Origin: Thermoanaerobacterium sp. PSU-2
GTDB lineage: Bacteria; Bacillota; Thermoanaerobacteria; Thermoanaerobacterales; Thermoanaerobacteraceae
Assembly: GCF_002102475.1 (NCBI RefSeq)
Contig: NZ_MSQD01000002.1
Coordinates: 62,001 to 126,000, forward strand
DNA: 64,000 nt
Reading direction: 5' to 3'
The position numbers were made by a program, and so were the translations under genes. How positions within the stretch are numbered: the first letter of the stretch is position 1; the number at the start of each line of letters is the position of its first letter. Below, piece by piece: positions 55,060 through 63,557 of this stretch. The notes under the pieces are model-generated. The model ran no database searches. It was not told where the DNA came from and saw only the letters and a list, made by a program, of their open reading frames with translations.

Positions 55060-55088
55060 AATATATTATATTATGATATTTTTGTCAA
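55060..55088 (-). promoter_or_regulatory. Vegetative promoter of rpsB-tsf
   Basis: TTGACA (55088-55083), a 17-bp spacer and TATATT (55065-55060) on the - strand, 7 bp after the preceding stop codon. A TATAAT with a 14-bp spacer is a less likely alternative -10. Confidence 0.78.
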
Positions 55089-55095
55089 TACAATT

Positions 55096-55368
55096 TTAAA
55101 TTTTTATGTCCACATGCCCTAATAAAAACTTTTTTCTTTCTTTTTGAGATGATTTCCCTTCCATTCTATTTTTATCTTTCTTAGTTGACAATTTATTTGA
55201 TTCGTTGATTTTGTTTGTCCTGCTTTTTTTTATCTCATTTTCATTATTTATCATCTCCATGAATTGACCAACAAATACATCTGGCCTTTGAATTTCAATC
55301 TGTTTTATATTGCTTACGTCCACCATTTTAGGAATTGCTACCTGTAAATCTATCGGATTTACTGACAT
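55096..55368 (-). CDS. Uncharacterised protein at the end of the flagellar/chemotaxis operon
   Basis: Not recognised. The 90-residue protein has an N-terminal segment MSVNPIDLQVAIPKMVDVSNI, a central Lys/Asn/Glu-rich, probably disordered stretch (about 43-80) and a basic C-terminus ending LLGHVDIKI. No membrane segment or signal peptide. It starts 12 bp after fapA with a GGGGGAATATAT ribosome site and lies where Bacillus has swrB, but shows no clear resemblance to it. Probably a small accessory motility protein, by position only. Confidence 0.7.
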   Translation of the reverse strand: MSVNPIDLQVAIPKMVDVSNIKQIEIQRPDVFVGQFMEMINNENEIKKSRTNKINESNKLSTKKDKNRMEGKSSQKERKKFLLGHVDIKI

Positions 55369-55380
55369 ATATATTCCCCC

Positions 55381-56742
55381 TTACCCTATTGGCAATATGT
55401 CTATATCCGCACCATTTCTCACAAAAGTAACATATTTTACAGGATCCTTTATGTTTCTAGATACATCATCTATGGTTATTTTTGTTCCCGGATAAACCGT
55501 ATCATATACTTTAATTATACCAAATGATTCATCATTATTTGAATTTAATTCTCTATATTCATCTAACAAGGATTTATTCTCAGCTTCCAACTGCAACAAA
55601 GATTTAAGAGTTTTTTCATAAATGGCTCTTTTATCTTCGGGTACACCTAATTTCGTTAAATATGAAACGATTTTATTTAATCCGTCTATGGATTTCTCAT
55701 TTTCAGATATTTTTTTAGATATTTCTTCTTTTCTCTTTCTCTTTTCAGGTGGTTCTCCGACTATTAACTCTGTATGTACAAACATTTTAGAACCAACGTT
55801 TATTGCTTCTATTTCTCGCGTTGCTATAACTACACTTCCAACGATTACACCTTTGTTTCCAATTAATTTAACGCAGCTATTTGTTTTCACTGTGCTGTAC
55901 ATTATGGCCTCACTTACGACATCATCTTCAGCTATTACTTCACAATTTTGCAAATACTTCGATACAACTTTCCCACCTGAGATAATTTTTGCCTTACCAT
56001 TACCTTGAATGCCTTTATGAATTATTATATTACCCTTTGCCGATATGGTAGAGCCTTCTACAACACCATATATTTCCACATCTCCATCGCTTTCTATCTT
56101 ATATCCAGAACTTATGTTGTTGTAGATTTTAATACTTGCAAAAGTTCTGACATTTCCTGTGGAAGCATTGACATCTTTTAACTCAATTATAGGATTTACA
56201 TTGATTTTTTGATCTTTTTTAAAAATATGTCCATCAATAGAGGAATAAAGACATCCATCATTAATATATGTATTTTTGCCTAATGGCAATTTGGCCTCTT
56301 TGCCTTTATTTGCTTTGACTATTTCTCCTTTTACGTTCATACCGTCTATACCGTCTTCAGGATCTACCTTTCGGGCTATGATTTCATCCTTTTTCACACT
56401 TTTAAATATTTGCAACTCTTTATAATCCACTCTTCCATCTTCAAGCACTTTCGGTTCAGCATTGCTTTCAAAATCGATTAAATACTCAACACGCCCATCT
56501 TTCCCATTTATAGGCTTTTTACCTTGTGCAATCAAATAACGTTCGTTAATATTGGGGGACTTGCAAATTTTATCGATGACATTTTCAATTATCCCAAAAA
56601 CTACGTTGTGTGAACTTAATAAATCGTAAATATTGTCTTTATTTAAAGTGATACCATCGTTTGAAATATTTTCAACTATTAAAAATGCTGACATTTTGTC
56701 CGATGATATTTCCAATTTGCAAGAATATTTTAAATCACACAT
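55381..56742 (-). CDS. FapA family protein (DUF342)
   Basis: The 453-residue protein has the FapA N-terminal domain and a right-handed beta-helix polymer-forming core (GDVEIYGVVEGSTISAKGNIIIHKGIQGNG, then GGKVVSKYLQNCEVIAEDDVV) followed by a coiled coil (about 330-400). Family members occur in flagellar operons of Gram-positives and vibrios and affect flagellar placement or assembly; the biochemical role is unknown. It follows fliA after 25 bp. The early region DGRVEYLIDFES and PVDEDGIDGMNVKG-type motif (here VDPEDGIDGMNVKG) is characteristic. Confidence 0.88.
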   Translation of the reverse strand: MCDLKYSCKLEISSDKMSAFLIVENISNDGITLNKDNIYDLLSSHNVVFGIIENVIDKICKSPNINERYLIAQGKKPINGKDGRVEYLIDFESNAEPKVLEDGRVDYKELQIFKSVKKDEIIARKVDPEDGIDGMNVKGEIVKANKGKEAKLPLGKNTYINDGCLYSSIDGHIFKKDQKINVNPIIELKDVNASTGNVRTFASIKIYNNISSGYKIESDGDVEIYGVVEGSTISAKGNIIIHKGIQGNGKAKIISGGKVVSKYLQNCEVIAEDDVVSEAIMYSTVKTNSCVKLIGNKGVIVGSVVIATREIEAINVGSKMFVHTELIVGEPPEKRKRKEEISKKISENEKSIDGLNKIVSYLTKLGVPEDKRAIYEKTLKSLLQLEAENKSLLDEYRELNSNNDESFGIIKVYDTVYPGTKITIDDVSRNIKDPVKYVTFVRNGADIDILPIG

Positions 56743-56767
56743 AAAAATGCCCCCAAATTTTTATTAG

Positions 56768-57508
56768 TTACAGCAAGTCACTTAGCTTTTCCTTTAACTT
56801 TTTTATGGCCTTTGAATGAATTTGTGATATTCTAGATTCCGTCAGTCCCATTATTTTACTAATTTCCTTATAGTTCAAATCCTCATAGTAATACAATGAA
56901 ATAATCAATCTTTCTTTCTCTTGTAGCGTATCAATAGCCTTAGAAATATTCTGCTTCAAGTCAAACATCATTACTTCGCTTTCAGGATTTGTAACTTCGT
57001 TGTCTGTGATTGAAGTGATTTTTAAATTATTCTCAATCACTTCATCTAAAGAACTTATGTATCCTGCATTCATGTAGCTTAAAGTCTTTAAAACGTCATT
57101 TTTTGATAACTTTGTTGCCTCCATAATTTCTTCTATAGTAGGTTCTCTTTTATATTCCTGTTCCAATTGTTCAATTGTTTTTTCGATGCTTTTATATCGT
57201 TTTTTTAGACTTCTCGGAATCCAGTCTTTTTTTCTCAAATAATCAATTATCTCTCCCTTTATTCTTATCGACGCATATGTTTCAAACTTTACACCTTTTG
57301 ATACATCATATTTATTAACTGCATCGATTAACCCAATCATTCCTTGGCTTATAAGATCATCAGTATCTTCTTTGCTTAATTCTGACAAGCAAATTCTCTT
57401 GACTATATGCTTAACAAGTGGCATATACTTGATGATTATGTCTTCCTTGGAACTTCCGTCTTTTTGTTTCTCATATTTATCCCATAAGTCTTGTTCGAGT
57501 AGAGACAT
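56768..57508 (-). CDS. fliA: RNA polymerase sigma factor of the FliA/SigD type
   Basis: Sigma-28 for late flagellar and chemotaxis promoters. The 246-residue protein has region 2 (DLISQGMIGLIDAVNKYDVSKGVKFETYAS, ending RIKGEIIDYLRKKDWIPR), region 3 and region 4 (LNYKEISKIMGLTESRISQIHSKAIKKL). The WIPRSLRKK-like motif (WIPRSLKKRYK) is diagnostic for FliA/WhiG. It follows cheD, as in Bacillus. Its partner anti-sigma FlgM is not in this window. Confidence 0.95.
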   Translation of the reverse strand: MSLLEQDLWDKYEKQKDGSSKEDIIIKYMPLVKHIVKRICLSELSKEDTDDLISQGMIGLIDAVNKYDVSKGVKFETYASIRIKGEIIDYLRKKDWIPRSLKKRYKSIEKTIEQLEQEYKREPTIEEIMEATKLSKNDVLKTLSYMNAGYISSLDEVIENNLKITSITDNEVTNPESEVMMFDLKQNISKAIDTLQEKERLIISLYYYEDLNYKEISKIMGLTESRISQIHSKAIKKLKEKLSDLL

Positions 57509-57530
57509 TTTTAAACATTCCTTTCCTACC

Positions 57531-58019
57531 CTAAATAAATTTTACACCATGCCCAATTGTTTTAATTAATAGCTTACCACTTTCGCAGTCAAATTCAATT
57601 GTACGACCATAATTACCACCTGTATCCTCTGAAACCAATGGTATGTTTAAAGACGATAAAACTTCTTTAGTAGCAATTACATTGCGGGCACCTATATTCA
57701 TAATATCCAAGTTTGCCTTTGTTGCAAACATTTGAGCGCCACCTGCTATTTTACTTATTATGTACTTTCTGTCAGCACCTAACTCTAACATCATATCTAT
57801 CAATGCTGTGATACCTGTATCAGCAAATTTAAGTTTATTTGAGTTGTTTTTACTTTGATTGCTATATGGCAACATAATGTGGACAAGTCCAGATATTTTA
57901 CTTACTTTGTCATATAGGACGATACCCACACATGACCCAAGACCGACTGTAACCAATTTGCTTGGACACTTTGCAACTCTTGCATCGGCCATTCCTACTC
58001 TAAATGTAAAATTATCCAT
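57531..58019 (-). CDS. cheD: Chemoreceptor glutamine deamidase CheD
   Basis: Deamidates chemoreceptor Gln residues and activates CheC. The 162-residue protein has the catalytic pair Cys30 (TVGLGSCVGIVLYD) and His47 (GLVHIMLP), the Thr/Ser-containing ISKIAGGAQMF and the receptor-mimicking DTGGNYGRTIEF. It overlaps cheC by 8 bp, fitting the known CheC-CheD complex. Confidence 0.96.
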   Translation of the reverse strand: MDNFTFRVGMADARVAKCPSKLVTVGLGSCVGIVLYDKVSKISGLVHIMLPYSNQSKNNSNKLKFADTGITALIDMMLELGADRKYIISKIAGGAQMFATKANLDIMNIGARNVIATKEVLSSLNIPLVSEDTGGNYGRTIEFDCESGKLLIKTIGHGVKFI

Positions 58020-58626
58020 CTAATTCAACTCCAAGTGCGCTAAGTATTTTATCAAATGATTCTATATCAGGTATAAGAAAGAAATCGCCTTTTATTAATC
58101 TATTGCCTTCAAAAAACTCCGTCTCAATAAACAAAATTTTATCTGACAATTCGCTAAATTTAATTGCAGGAACGCTTAATATAGCACCTGCCATATCAAT
58201 GCTGATTGCAGGAGGTGATATTTTCATGTCCAAATTTGTCAATGTAGACAGTGAAGACACATAACTTCCTGCCATAATATTACCTATTTCTTCCAATGCT
58301 GATTTTTCGATTTCTGTAAATTCATCGCCAACATTGACTCCCATCAAATATTGAATCAAATAAGAAGCACTTTCAACATCTAAAGAAAATAAAATATTGC
58401 CATTCACACTTCCTTCAAGATCAAAATATATTCCCACAATAATAGTGTCGGCAAGTCCGAATATATCCTGTACTTCGTTTAATTCCATCAGCCGTACGGT
58501 AGGGATTTTCATATCTATTTTCTTTCCTATCAAAGATGCTAAAGCTGTTATAGCGTTTCCTGAGCCTATATTCCCAAGCTCTTTAAGCACATCGATGTAT
58601 GTCTCATTTATCTTATTTATATTCAT
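58012..58626 (-). CDS. cheC: CheY-P phosphatase CheC
   Basis: Dephosphorylates CheY-P and is enhanced by CheD. The 204-residue protein has two copies of the active-site motif: ELGNIGSGNAITAL near residue 16 and EEIGNIMAGSYVSSL near residue 111, so both phosphatase sites look intact. It overlaps both cheW and cheD. Confidence 0.95.
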   Translation of the reverse strand: MNINKINETYIDVLKELGNIGSGNAITALASLIGKKIDMKIPTVRLMELNEVQDIFGLADTIIVGIYFDLEGSVNGNILFSLDVESASYLIQYLMGVNVGDEFTEIEKSALEEIGNIMAGSYVSSLSTLTNLDMKISPPAISIDMAGAILSVPAIKFSELSDKILFIETEFFEGNRLIKGDFFLIPDIESFDKILSALGVELDG

Positions 58627-59057
58627 ATCTTCACTTCCTGCTGAGTAGTCAATTTGTCTATATCAAAAAGCATCAATAGCCTGCTTCCTACCTTTCCTAT
58701 TCGCCCAATAAAACTTTCCTTTTTGTATAAATTGCTGTTAACATCTATTGAGTCTATGTTTTCATCATTTATTTCTACAACTTCATTAGCATTATCTACA
58801 ATAACTCCAATTACAATGTCGTTATTTTTTATTATGACGATCCTTGTATCATCGTTAAAATCAACTTCTTCTAATTTTAACAACATTCTAATTGAAATGA
58901 CAGGAATTATCTCACCCCTCAAATTTATAACACCTTTTACAAATGAAGGCGCTTTTGGAACTCTTGTTATCTTAGTAATTTTTTCAATGGATTGTACTTT
59001 ATCAATTTCTATTCCGTATTCTTCACCGCCTAATTTAGTCACGACAAACATGCTCAT
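58623..59057 (-). CDS. cheW: Chemotaxis coupling protein CheW
   Basis: Scaffold joining CheA to receptors. The 144-residue protein has EYGIEIDKVQSIEKITKITRVP, FVKGVINLRGEIIPVISI and a C-terminal RLLMLFDIDKL, the SH3-like double barrel. It lies between cheA (21-bp gap) and cheC (4-bp overlap). Confidence 0.96.
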   Translation of the reverse strand: MSMFVVTKLGGEEYGIEIDKVQSIEKITKITRVPKAPSFVKGVINLRGEIIPVISIRMLLKLEEVDFNDDTRIVIIKNNDIVIGVIVDNANEVVEINDENIDSIDVNSNLYKKESFIGRIGKVGSRLLMLFDIDKLTTQQEVKI

Positions 59058-59078
59058 ATGTAACGCCTCCTTCTTCTC

Positions 59079-61040
59079 TTAAAATAAATTATTAGAATCT
59101 ATGATTAAAGCCACTTGCCCGTCCCCCAATATTGTCGCGCCAGCAATTACTTTTACATTGCTTAAATATTTACCTAATGGTTTTATTACTATTTCCTGCT
59201 GCCCAATAAGTTCATCAACACTACATGCAGCCAAATTGTCGCCTTTTTTTATAATCACACATATAAACTCATCATTGTCTTCATTAGACTCAACATCTAA
59301 AACATTATGCAGCCTTATAAGTGGAATTACTTTGCCTCTATACATGACGACTTCCTTGCCTTGTACCAAATGTACTTCGCTTTTATTTTTGTTTACAATT
59401 TCCGATATTGAATTAAGTGGAAAAGCGTACTTTTCGTTTCCAACCATCACTAACAATGCCTGAATTATAGCCAAAGTCAATGGCAATTTTATTATAAATT
59501 TTGTCCCCTTATCTTTTTCCGTTTTGACTTCTATGGAACCGTTCAAAGATTCTATCTTATTTTTAACTACATCAAGTCCTACTCCTCTACCTGATATATC
59601 AGATATCTTGTCAGAAGTGCTGAATCCAGGTTCAAATAACAATTTTACTAATTTTTCGTTTGACAACTCATTAGCTTCCTCATCAGAAAGCATACCTTTT
59701 TCATAAGCTTTCTTTTTCACCTTTTCAAAATTAATACCAGAACCATCGTCACTTACTTCAATTATTACATTATTTCCTTCATGGTATGCCTTCAGATTTA
59801 TAGTTCCAGTCTCCACCTTACCTTTCTTTATTCTCAATTCTGGTGTTTCTATACCATGATCTATAGAATTTCTTATTAAATGTACTAATGGATCACCTAT
59901 TTCGTCTATTACAGTCCTATCAACTTCAGTATCCTGTCCAAACATGTTTAATGTGATTTTTTTATTCAGCTCTCGAGATAAATCCCTTACCATTCTTGGA
60001 AAACGGTTGAAAACTCTTTCCACTGGCACCATTCTTACCTTCATCACAGCATCATGAAGATTTGTAGTTATTCTCTCGAGATACTCAATCGTTGCAATAG
60101 TGTCAGGATTTTTTTCGTTTGATTCCAATCCTTCTAACCGCGTTTTTATTATTATCAATTCGCTTACTAAATTCATCAAATTGTCTAATCTTTCAATATC
60201 TACTCTAACGCTTTTATTTGTCTTATTATGCTTTATTTGATCGTCGTTATTTGTATTGGCCGTCTTTTCGAAGTTCTTATTATCTTTTATTTCTTTAGAA
60301 TACAATATTTCTTCGATATTTATTTCCTTTATCTCTGATATTGCGGTTAATTTTGACTTTACAAAGTCTTTATCGTGTTTGCTAATCAAATGAACGGTAA
60401 ATCTATCGTCAAATTTTTCATCTTCTATATCTTCTACTGAAGGCTTAGAATCTATAACATCGCCCAAATTGTCCAATGTATTAAATACTATAAAAGCTCT
60501 TGCAGACTTCATCACGCAATTTTTATCAATAACTACTTCAATACTATACGTTTTATAGCCCTGAGACGCTGCTTTTTCAATTATATCTTTCTCGTACAAA
60601 TTCACTTCATTGCTGGCATAAGCTTTGGATTCTTCACTTTTATTGGTTACAGCAATTTCCTCATTTGAATTGCCATTCTCCAACAATTTAATCAAATTTT
60701 CAATGTCATATGCATCATTACCACTTTCAGATATTTTCCCAATCATAGAACTTAAAGCATCCATACATTTAAACAATACATCCATTAAATTACTGGAAAC
60801 TTTCAAAGAATTATTTCTAATTTCTTGAAAAACATCTTCCATCTTATGAGTCAATTTTGTCATGTTTTCAAAGCCCATTGTGGCAGCCATTCCTTTTAGA
60901 GTATGGGCAGATCTAAATATTTCATCTACAATATGTGAATCTTCAGGATTTTTTTCAAGCTGAAGAAGATTTTCATTTAAGCTCTCAATGTGTTCTTCAG
61001 ATTCCTCCAAAAATATCTCTAAGTATTGATTTGTATCCAT
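59079..61040 (-). CDS. cheA: Chemotaxis histidine kinase CheA
   Basis: Receptor-controlled kinase that phosphorylates CheY. The 653-residue protein has the P1 HPt domain with His46 (RSAHTLKGMAATMGF), a P2 region with ferredoxin-like folds (about 155-250), P3 dimerisation (RLDNLMNLVSELIIIKTRLE), the P4 ATPase (LVHLIRNSIDHGIE, VSDDGSGINFEKV, DISGRGVGLDVVK) and P5 CheW-like domain. AAGGAGGAAAATAG precedes the ATG. No cheB lies beside it, unlike Bacillus. Confidence 0.97.
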   Translation of the reverse strand: MDTNQYLEIFLEESEEHIESLNENLLQLEKNPEDSHIVDEIFRSAHTLKGMAATMGFENMTKLTHKMEDVFQEIRNNSLKVSSNLMDVLFKCMDALSSMIGKISESGNDAYDIENLIKLLENGNSNEEIAVTNKSEESKAYASNEVNLYEKDIIEKAASQGYKTYSIEVVIDKNCVMKSARAFIVFNTLDNLGDVIDSKPSVEDIEDEKFDDRFTVHLISKHDKDFVKSKLTAISEIKEINIEEILYSKEIKDNKNFEKTANTNNDDQIKHNKTNKSVRVDIERLDNLMNLVSELIIIKTRLEGLESNEKNPDTIATIEYLERITTNLHDAVMKVRMVPVERVFNRFPRMVRDLSRELNKKITLNMFGQDTEVDRTVIDEIGDPLVHLIRNSIDHGIETPELRIKKGKVETGTINLKAYHEGNNVIIEVSDDGSGINFEKVKKKAYEKGMLSDEEANELSNEKLVKLLFEPGFSTSDKISDISGRGVGLDVVKNKIESLNGSIEVKTEKDKGTKFIIKLPLTLAIIQALLVMVGNEKYAFPLNSISEIVNKNKSEVHLVQGKEVVMYRGKVIPLIRLHNVLDVESNEDNDEFICVIIKKGDNLAACSVDELIGQQEIVIKPLGKYLSNVKVIAGATILGDGQVALIIDSNNLF

Positions 61041-61062
61041 TCTATTTTCCTCCTTTTTACAA

Positions 61063-61692
61063 TCAAAAGTTTATCTGCTGTCTTTTTAATCGTCTTTGCT
61101 CTTTAAAAATAAATGATATTATCTTCTCTCTTATTCTATCTTGTATATCGACATATTGAGCGGCTATTTCATATCCATCATCAAAATAGTTACACCTTAC
61201 CACTTTACATTTTTGGACCAATTCATCAGTTTCATCGCTTAACTTAACATAACAAATTATATCTGCCCCTACGTCTACTTTTTTCTTAACCTTTGCCCTA
61301 AATCCACCGCCACTTATATCTTTTATTACACCTTTTTCGAAAGACTCATCATCTTCATGCAGCTTATACTTAAATTCCATTATTTTTTCTAATCTAAAAA
61401 ATTGTCTTCTTTGCAGTTTCTCTATATCAGTTACCCTTTTTAATTGTATAAACGACAAATTGCCGAAAAATCTATTTATTACTATCCCATCAAAAGTAAA
61501 TAATCCATCCTTGTTAAAAAAAATCACATTAACTTTTGCGCCAATTCTTATTGGAACAAAGTGTCCATTATGTATCGGTGTTTCCACAAGCAGTGTACCA
61601 TCCGCAGATACATCGTCAACTTTTGACACATATTTGTTGTTACTTTTGCCAATACTTATTTCGATCTTTTGCCCAGGCTTTATGTTAACCAT
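61063..61692 (-). CDS. PilZ-domain flagellar brake protein (YcgR/YpfA-like)
   Basis: c-di-GMP-binding protein that slows flagellar rotation in relatives. The 209-residue protein has an N-terminal YcgR-type domain (about 1-95) and a PilZ domain with RRQFFRLEKIMEFKY (RxxxR) and DISGGGFRA (D/NxSxxG), so the ligand site is intact. The ATG at 61692 is fixed by GGTGGAGG and overlaps flhG by 8 bp. It occupies the place of cheB in Bacillus, linking c-di-GMP control to this operon. Confidence 0.92.
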   Translation of the reverse strand: MVNIKPGQKIEISIGKSNNKYVSKVDDVSADGTLLVETPIHNGHFVPIRIGAKVNVIFFNKDGLFTFDGIVINRFFGNLSFIQLKRVTDIEKLQRRQFFRLEKIMEFKYKLHEDDESFEKGVIKDISGGGFRAKVKKKVDVGADIICYVKLSDETDELVQKCKVVRCNYFDDGYEIAAQYVDIQDRIREKIISFIFKEQRRLKRQQINF

Positions 61693-62542
61693 TATTAATG
61701 CCTCCACCATTCAAAAACATTTTTTTAAATATTCCAAGAAGACCTTCTTTCTTTTTATCCGTCTTATAATTTGTAAGGACTTCGGCAATTCTCGCGATAT
61801 CTTTTGAAGGCTTACTATGCTGATATTTTAGTACAACAGGAATTTGCATTTTTATACATTCGCTTATTTTAGCATCTTCATGTATAAAGCCAAGATCAAT
61901 TATTGAAGCACCCAAAAAGTTAATAAGTGCATTGTTAAGCCTTTCATAAACAGAAACATATTCGTTCTGGTTAGCGACTTTATTAACTATTAAATACAAA
62001 TTTTTATCGCTTAAGTCGTTAATTGTCTTAATAAGTATGTAAGCATCCATTATGGCAGTTGGCTCTGGTGTGGTTACGATTATCACATCATCTGACATAT
62101 CTATAAAACTCTTTACAGTCTTGTTAACTCCAGCTCCAGTATCAACAATAATATAATCAAAATAATTATCTAATATTTTAATATTGTTAAAAAATACATT
62201 TAAATCTATATCGTCATTTACAAGATCAAAATTTCCTCCTGTTGAAATGAATTTTACCCCGACAGGTCCATCGTTTATAACGTCAATAATCTTTTTATTT
62301 CCATACAGCACATCGTACAATGTGTAATTAGATACGACTCCTAACTCTATCTCTGCATTGGAAAACCCTATATCAGCATCAACTATTAAAACTTTATACC
62401 CAATCTTTTTTAGCGCTATAGATAGATTAACTGAAATGCATGTTTTACCAGTTCCCCCTTTTCCACCTGTAACGGTTATGACTCTACATCTTTTTCCATT
62501 GTTTTGTTGAAATAGATACCTAAGCCTCTCCGCCTGATCCAT
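61685..62542 (-). CDS. flhG: Flagellar number regulator FlhG, MinD-like ATPase
   Basis: ParA/MinD-family ATPase that sets flagellar number and stimulates FlhF GTPase. The 285-residue protein opens with DQAERLRYLFQQNN, the FlhF-activating DQAxxLR motif, then deviant Walker A GGKGGTGKTCISVNL, VDADIGFSNAEIELG and YIIVDTGAG. A basic amphipathic C-terminus (GLLGIFKKMFL) could be the membrane-targeting helix. It starts 1 bp after flhF. Confidence 0.95.
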   Translation of the reverse strand: MDQAERLRYLFQQNNGKRCRVITVTGGKGGTGKTCISVNLSIALKKIGYKVLIVDADIGFSNAEIELGVVSNYTLYDVLYGNKKIIDVINDGPVGVKFISTGGNFDLVNDDIDLNVFFNNIKILDNYFDYIIVDTGAGVNKTVKSFIDMSDDVIIVTTPEPTAIMDAYILIKTINDLSDKNLYLIVNKVANQNEYVSVYERLNNALINFLGASIIDLGFIHEDAKISECIKMQIPVVLKYQHSKPSKDIARIAEVLTNYKTDKKKEGLLGIFKKMFLNGGGINNG

Positions 62543-62543
62543 G

Positions 62544-63557
62544 TTAATTCCCCTTTAAAATATTTTGTGCAATCATTTTGCTATCAGCTAAACTAATATC
62601 ATCAGGTACCATCTGACCATTTGTCACGTATGATACAGATTTTTTTGAGTAGTATATTGAATTTAAAATAACACTATAATTATCTGTTTCATCTAACTTA
62701 GTAAAAAGAAGATTGTACTCATTTATAAAGTCGTACGATTTTATAATTTTTTTAATATCACTGTTTTTTGTAGCTGCGCTTAGGCAAAGATAAACTTCGT
62801 CATAGGTACCATATTGCAAAAAGGTTTTTAATTCCTGCATTTTCTTAGAATCAGTATGGCTTCTTCCAGCAGTATCAATCAAAACCACATCGTATTTGCT
62901 TATTTCACCTTCCAATCGATTTAAATCAAAAATATTGTTAACTACCATTACAGGCACACCTAAAATCTCACCGTAAATCTTTAATTGTTCTGCACCAGCA
63001 ATTCTAAATATATCCGCAGTTATTAGCAGTACTTTTTTCTTTTCCCTTAAAATTAAATTAGAAGCAATTTTTGCAATCGTCGTCGTTTTACCGACACCTG
63101 TAGGTCCAATAAAAACAGCACGTTTTTTCTCGTTCAAGCCGGTTATTTTCTTTGGAGGCCCAATAAAATTTACAATTCTTTTTTGCAATGTCTCTAAATT
63201 ATCATCCGAAATCTCATTTATGCCATCAGTCAGAATTTTCGACAATTTATCATCAACGCCTCTTGAAACAAGTTCATAGACTAGATCTTTTCTACTTTCA
63301 TCCTTTATTTCATTATGTTTAAATTCTCTTAAAAGCGACTTGATTTCATACAAATCTTTAATAAACAGATCTCTTTCATCGATTTTATTTTCTTCTACTG
63401 CAGCTACAACTTCAACTTTCTTCTTTTTAAATAAACCTCTCAATCCTCTTTCTCTGTAACTGCTCTGTTGCAATATTACCGCATCGCTGCCCATTTCAGC
63501 TTTAATCAGTTTTAAAGCATCTTGATAATTATCTGCAATATATCGCTTAACTTTCAC
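62544..63557 (-). CDS. flhF: Flagellar SRP-like GTPase FlhF
   Basis: SRP-type GTPase for placement of flagella. The 337-residue protein has a basic N-terminal B domain (MKVKRYIADNYQDALKLIKAEMG), an N domain (about 65-130) and the G domain with G1 GPTGVGKTTTIAKIA, G3 VVLIDTAGRSHTD and G4 LFTKLDET. It overlaps flhA by 11 bp and is followed at once by flhG. Confidence 0.95.
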   Translation of the reverse strand: MKVKRYIADNYQDALKLIKAEMGSDAVILQQSSYRERGLRGLFKKKKVEVVAAVEENKIDERDLFIKDLYEIKSLLREFKHNEIKDESRKDLVYELVSRGVDDKLSKILTDGINEISDDNLETLQKRIVNFIGPPKKITGLNEKKRAVFIGPTGVGKTTTIAKIASNLILREKKKVLLITADIFRIAGAEQLKIYGEILGVPVMVVNNIFDLNRLEGEISKYDVVLIDTAGRSHTDSKKMQELKTFLQYGTYDEVYLCLSAATKNSDIKKIIKSYDFINEYNLLFTKLDETDNYSVILNSIYYSKKSVSYVTNGQMVPDDISLADSKMIAQNILKGN

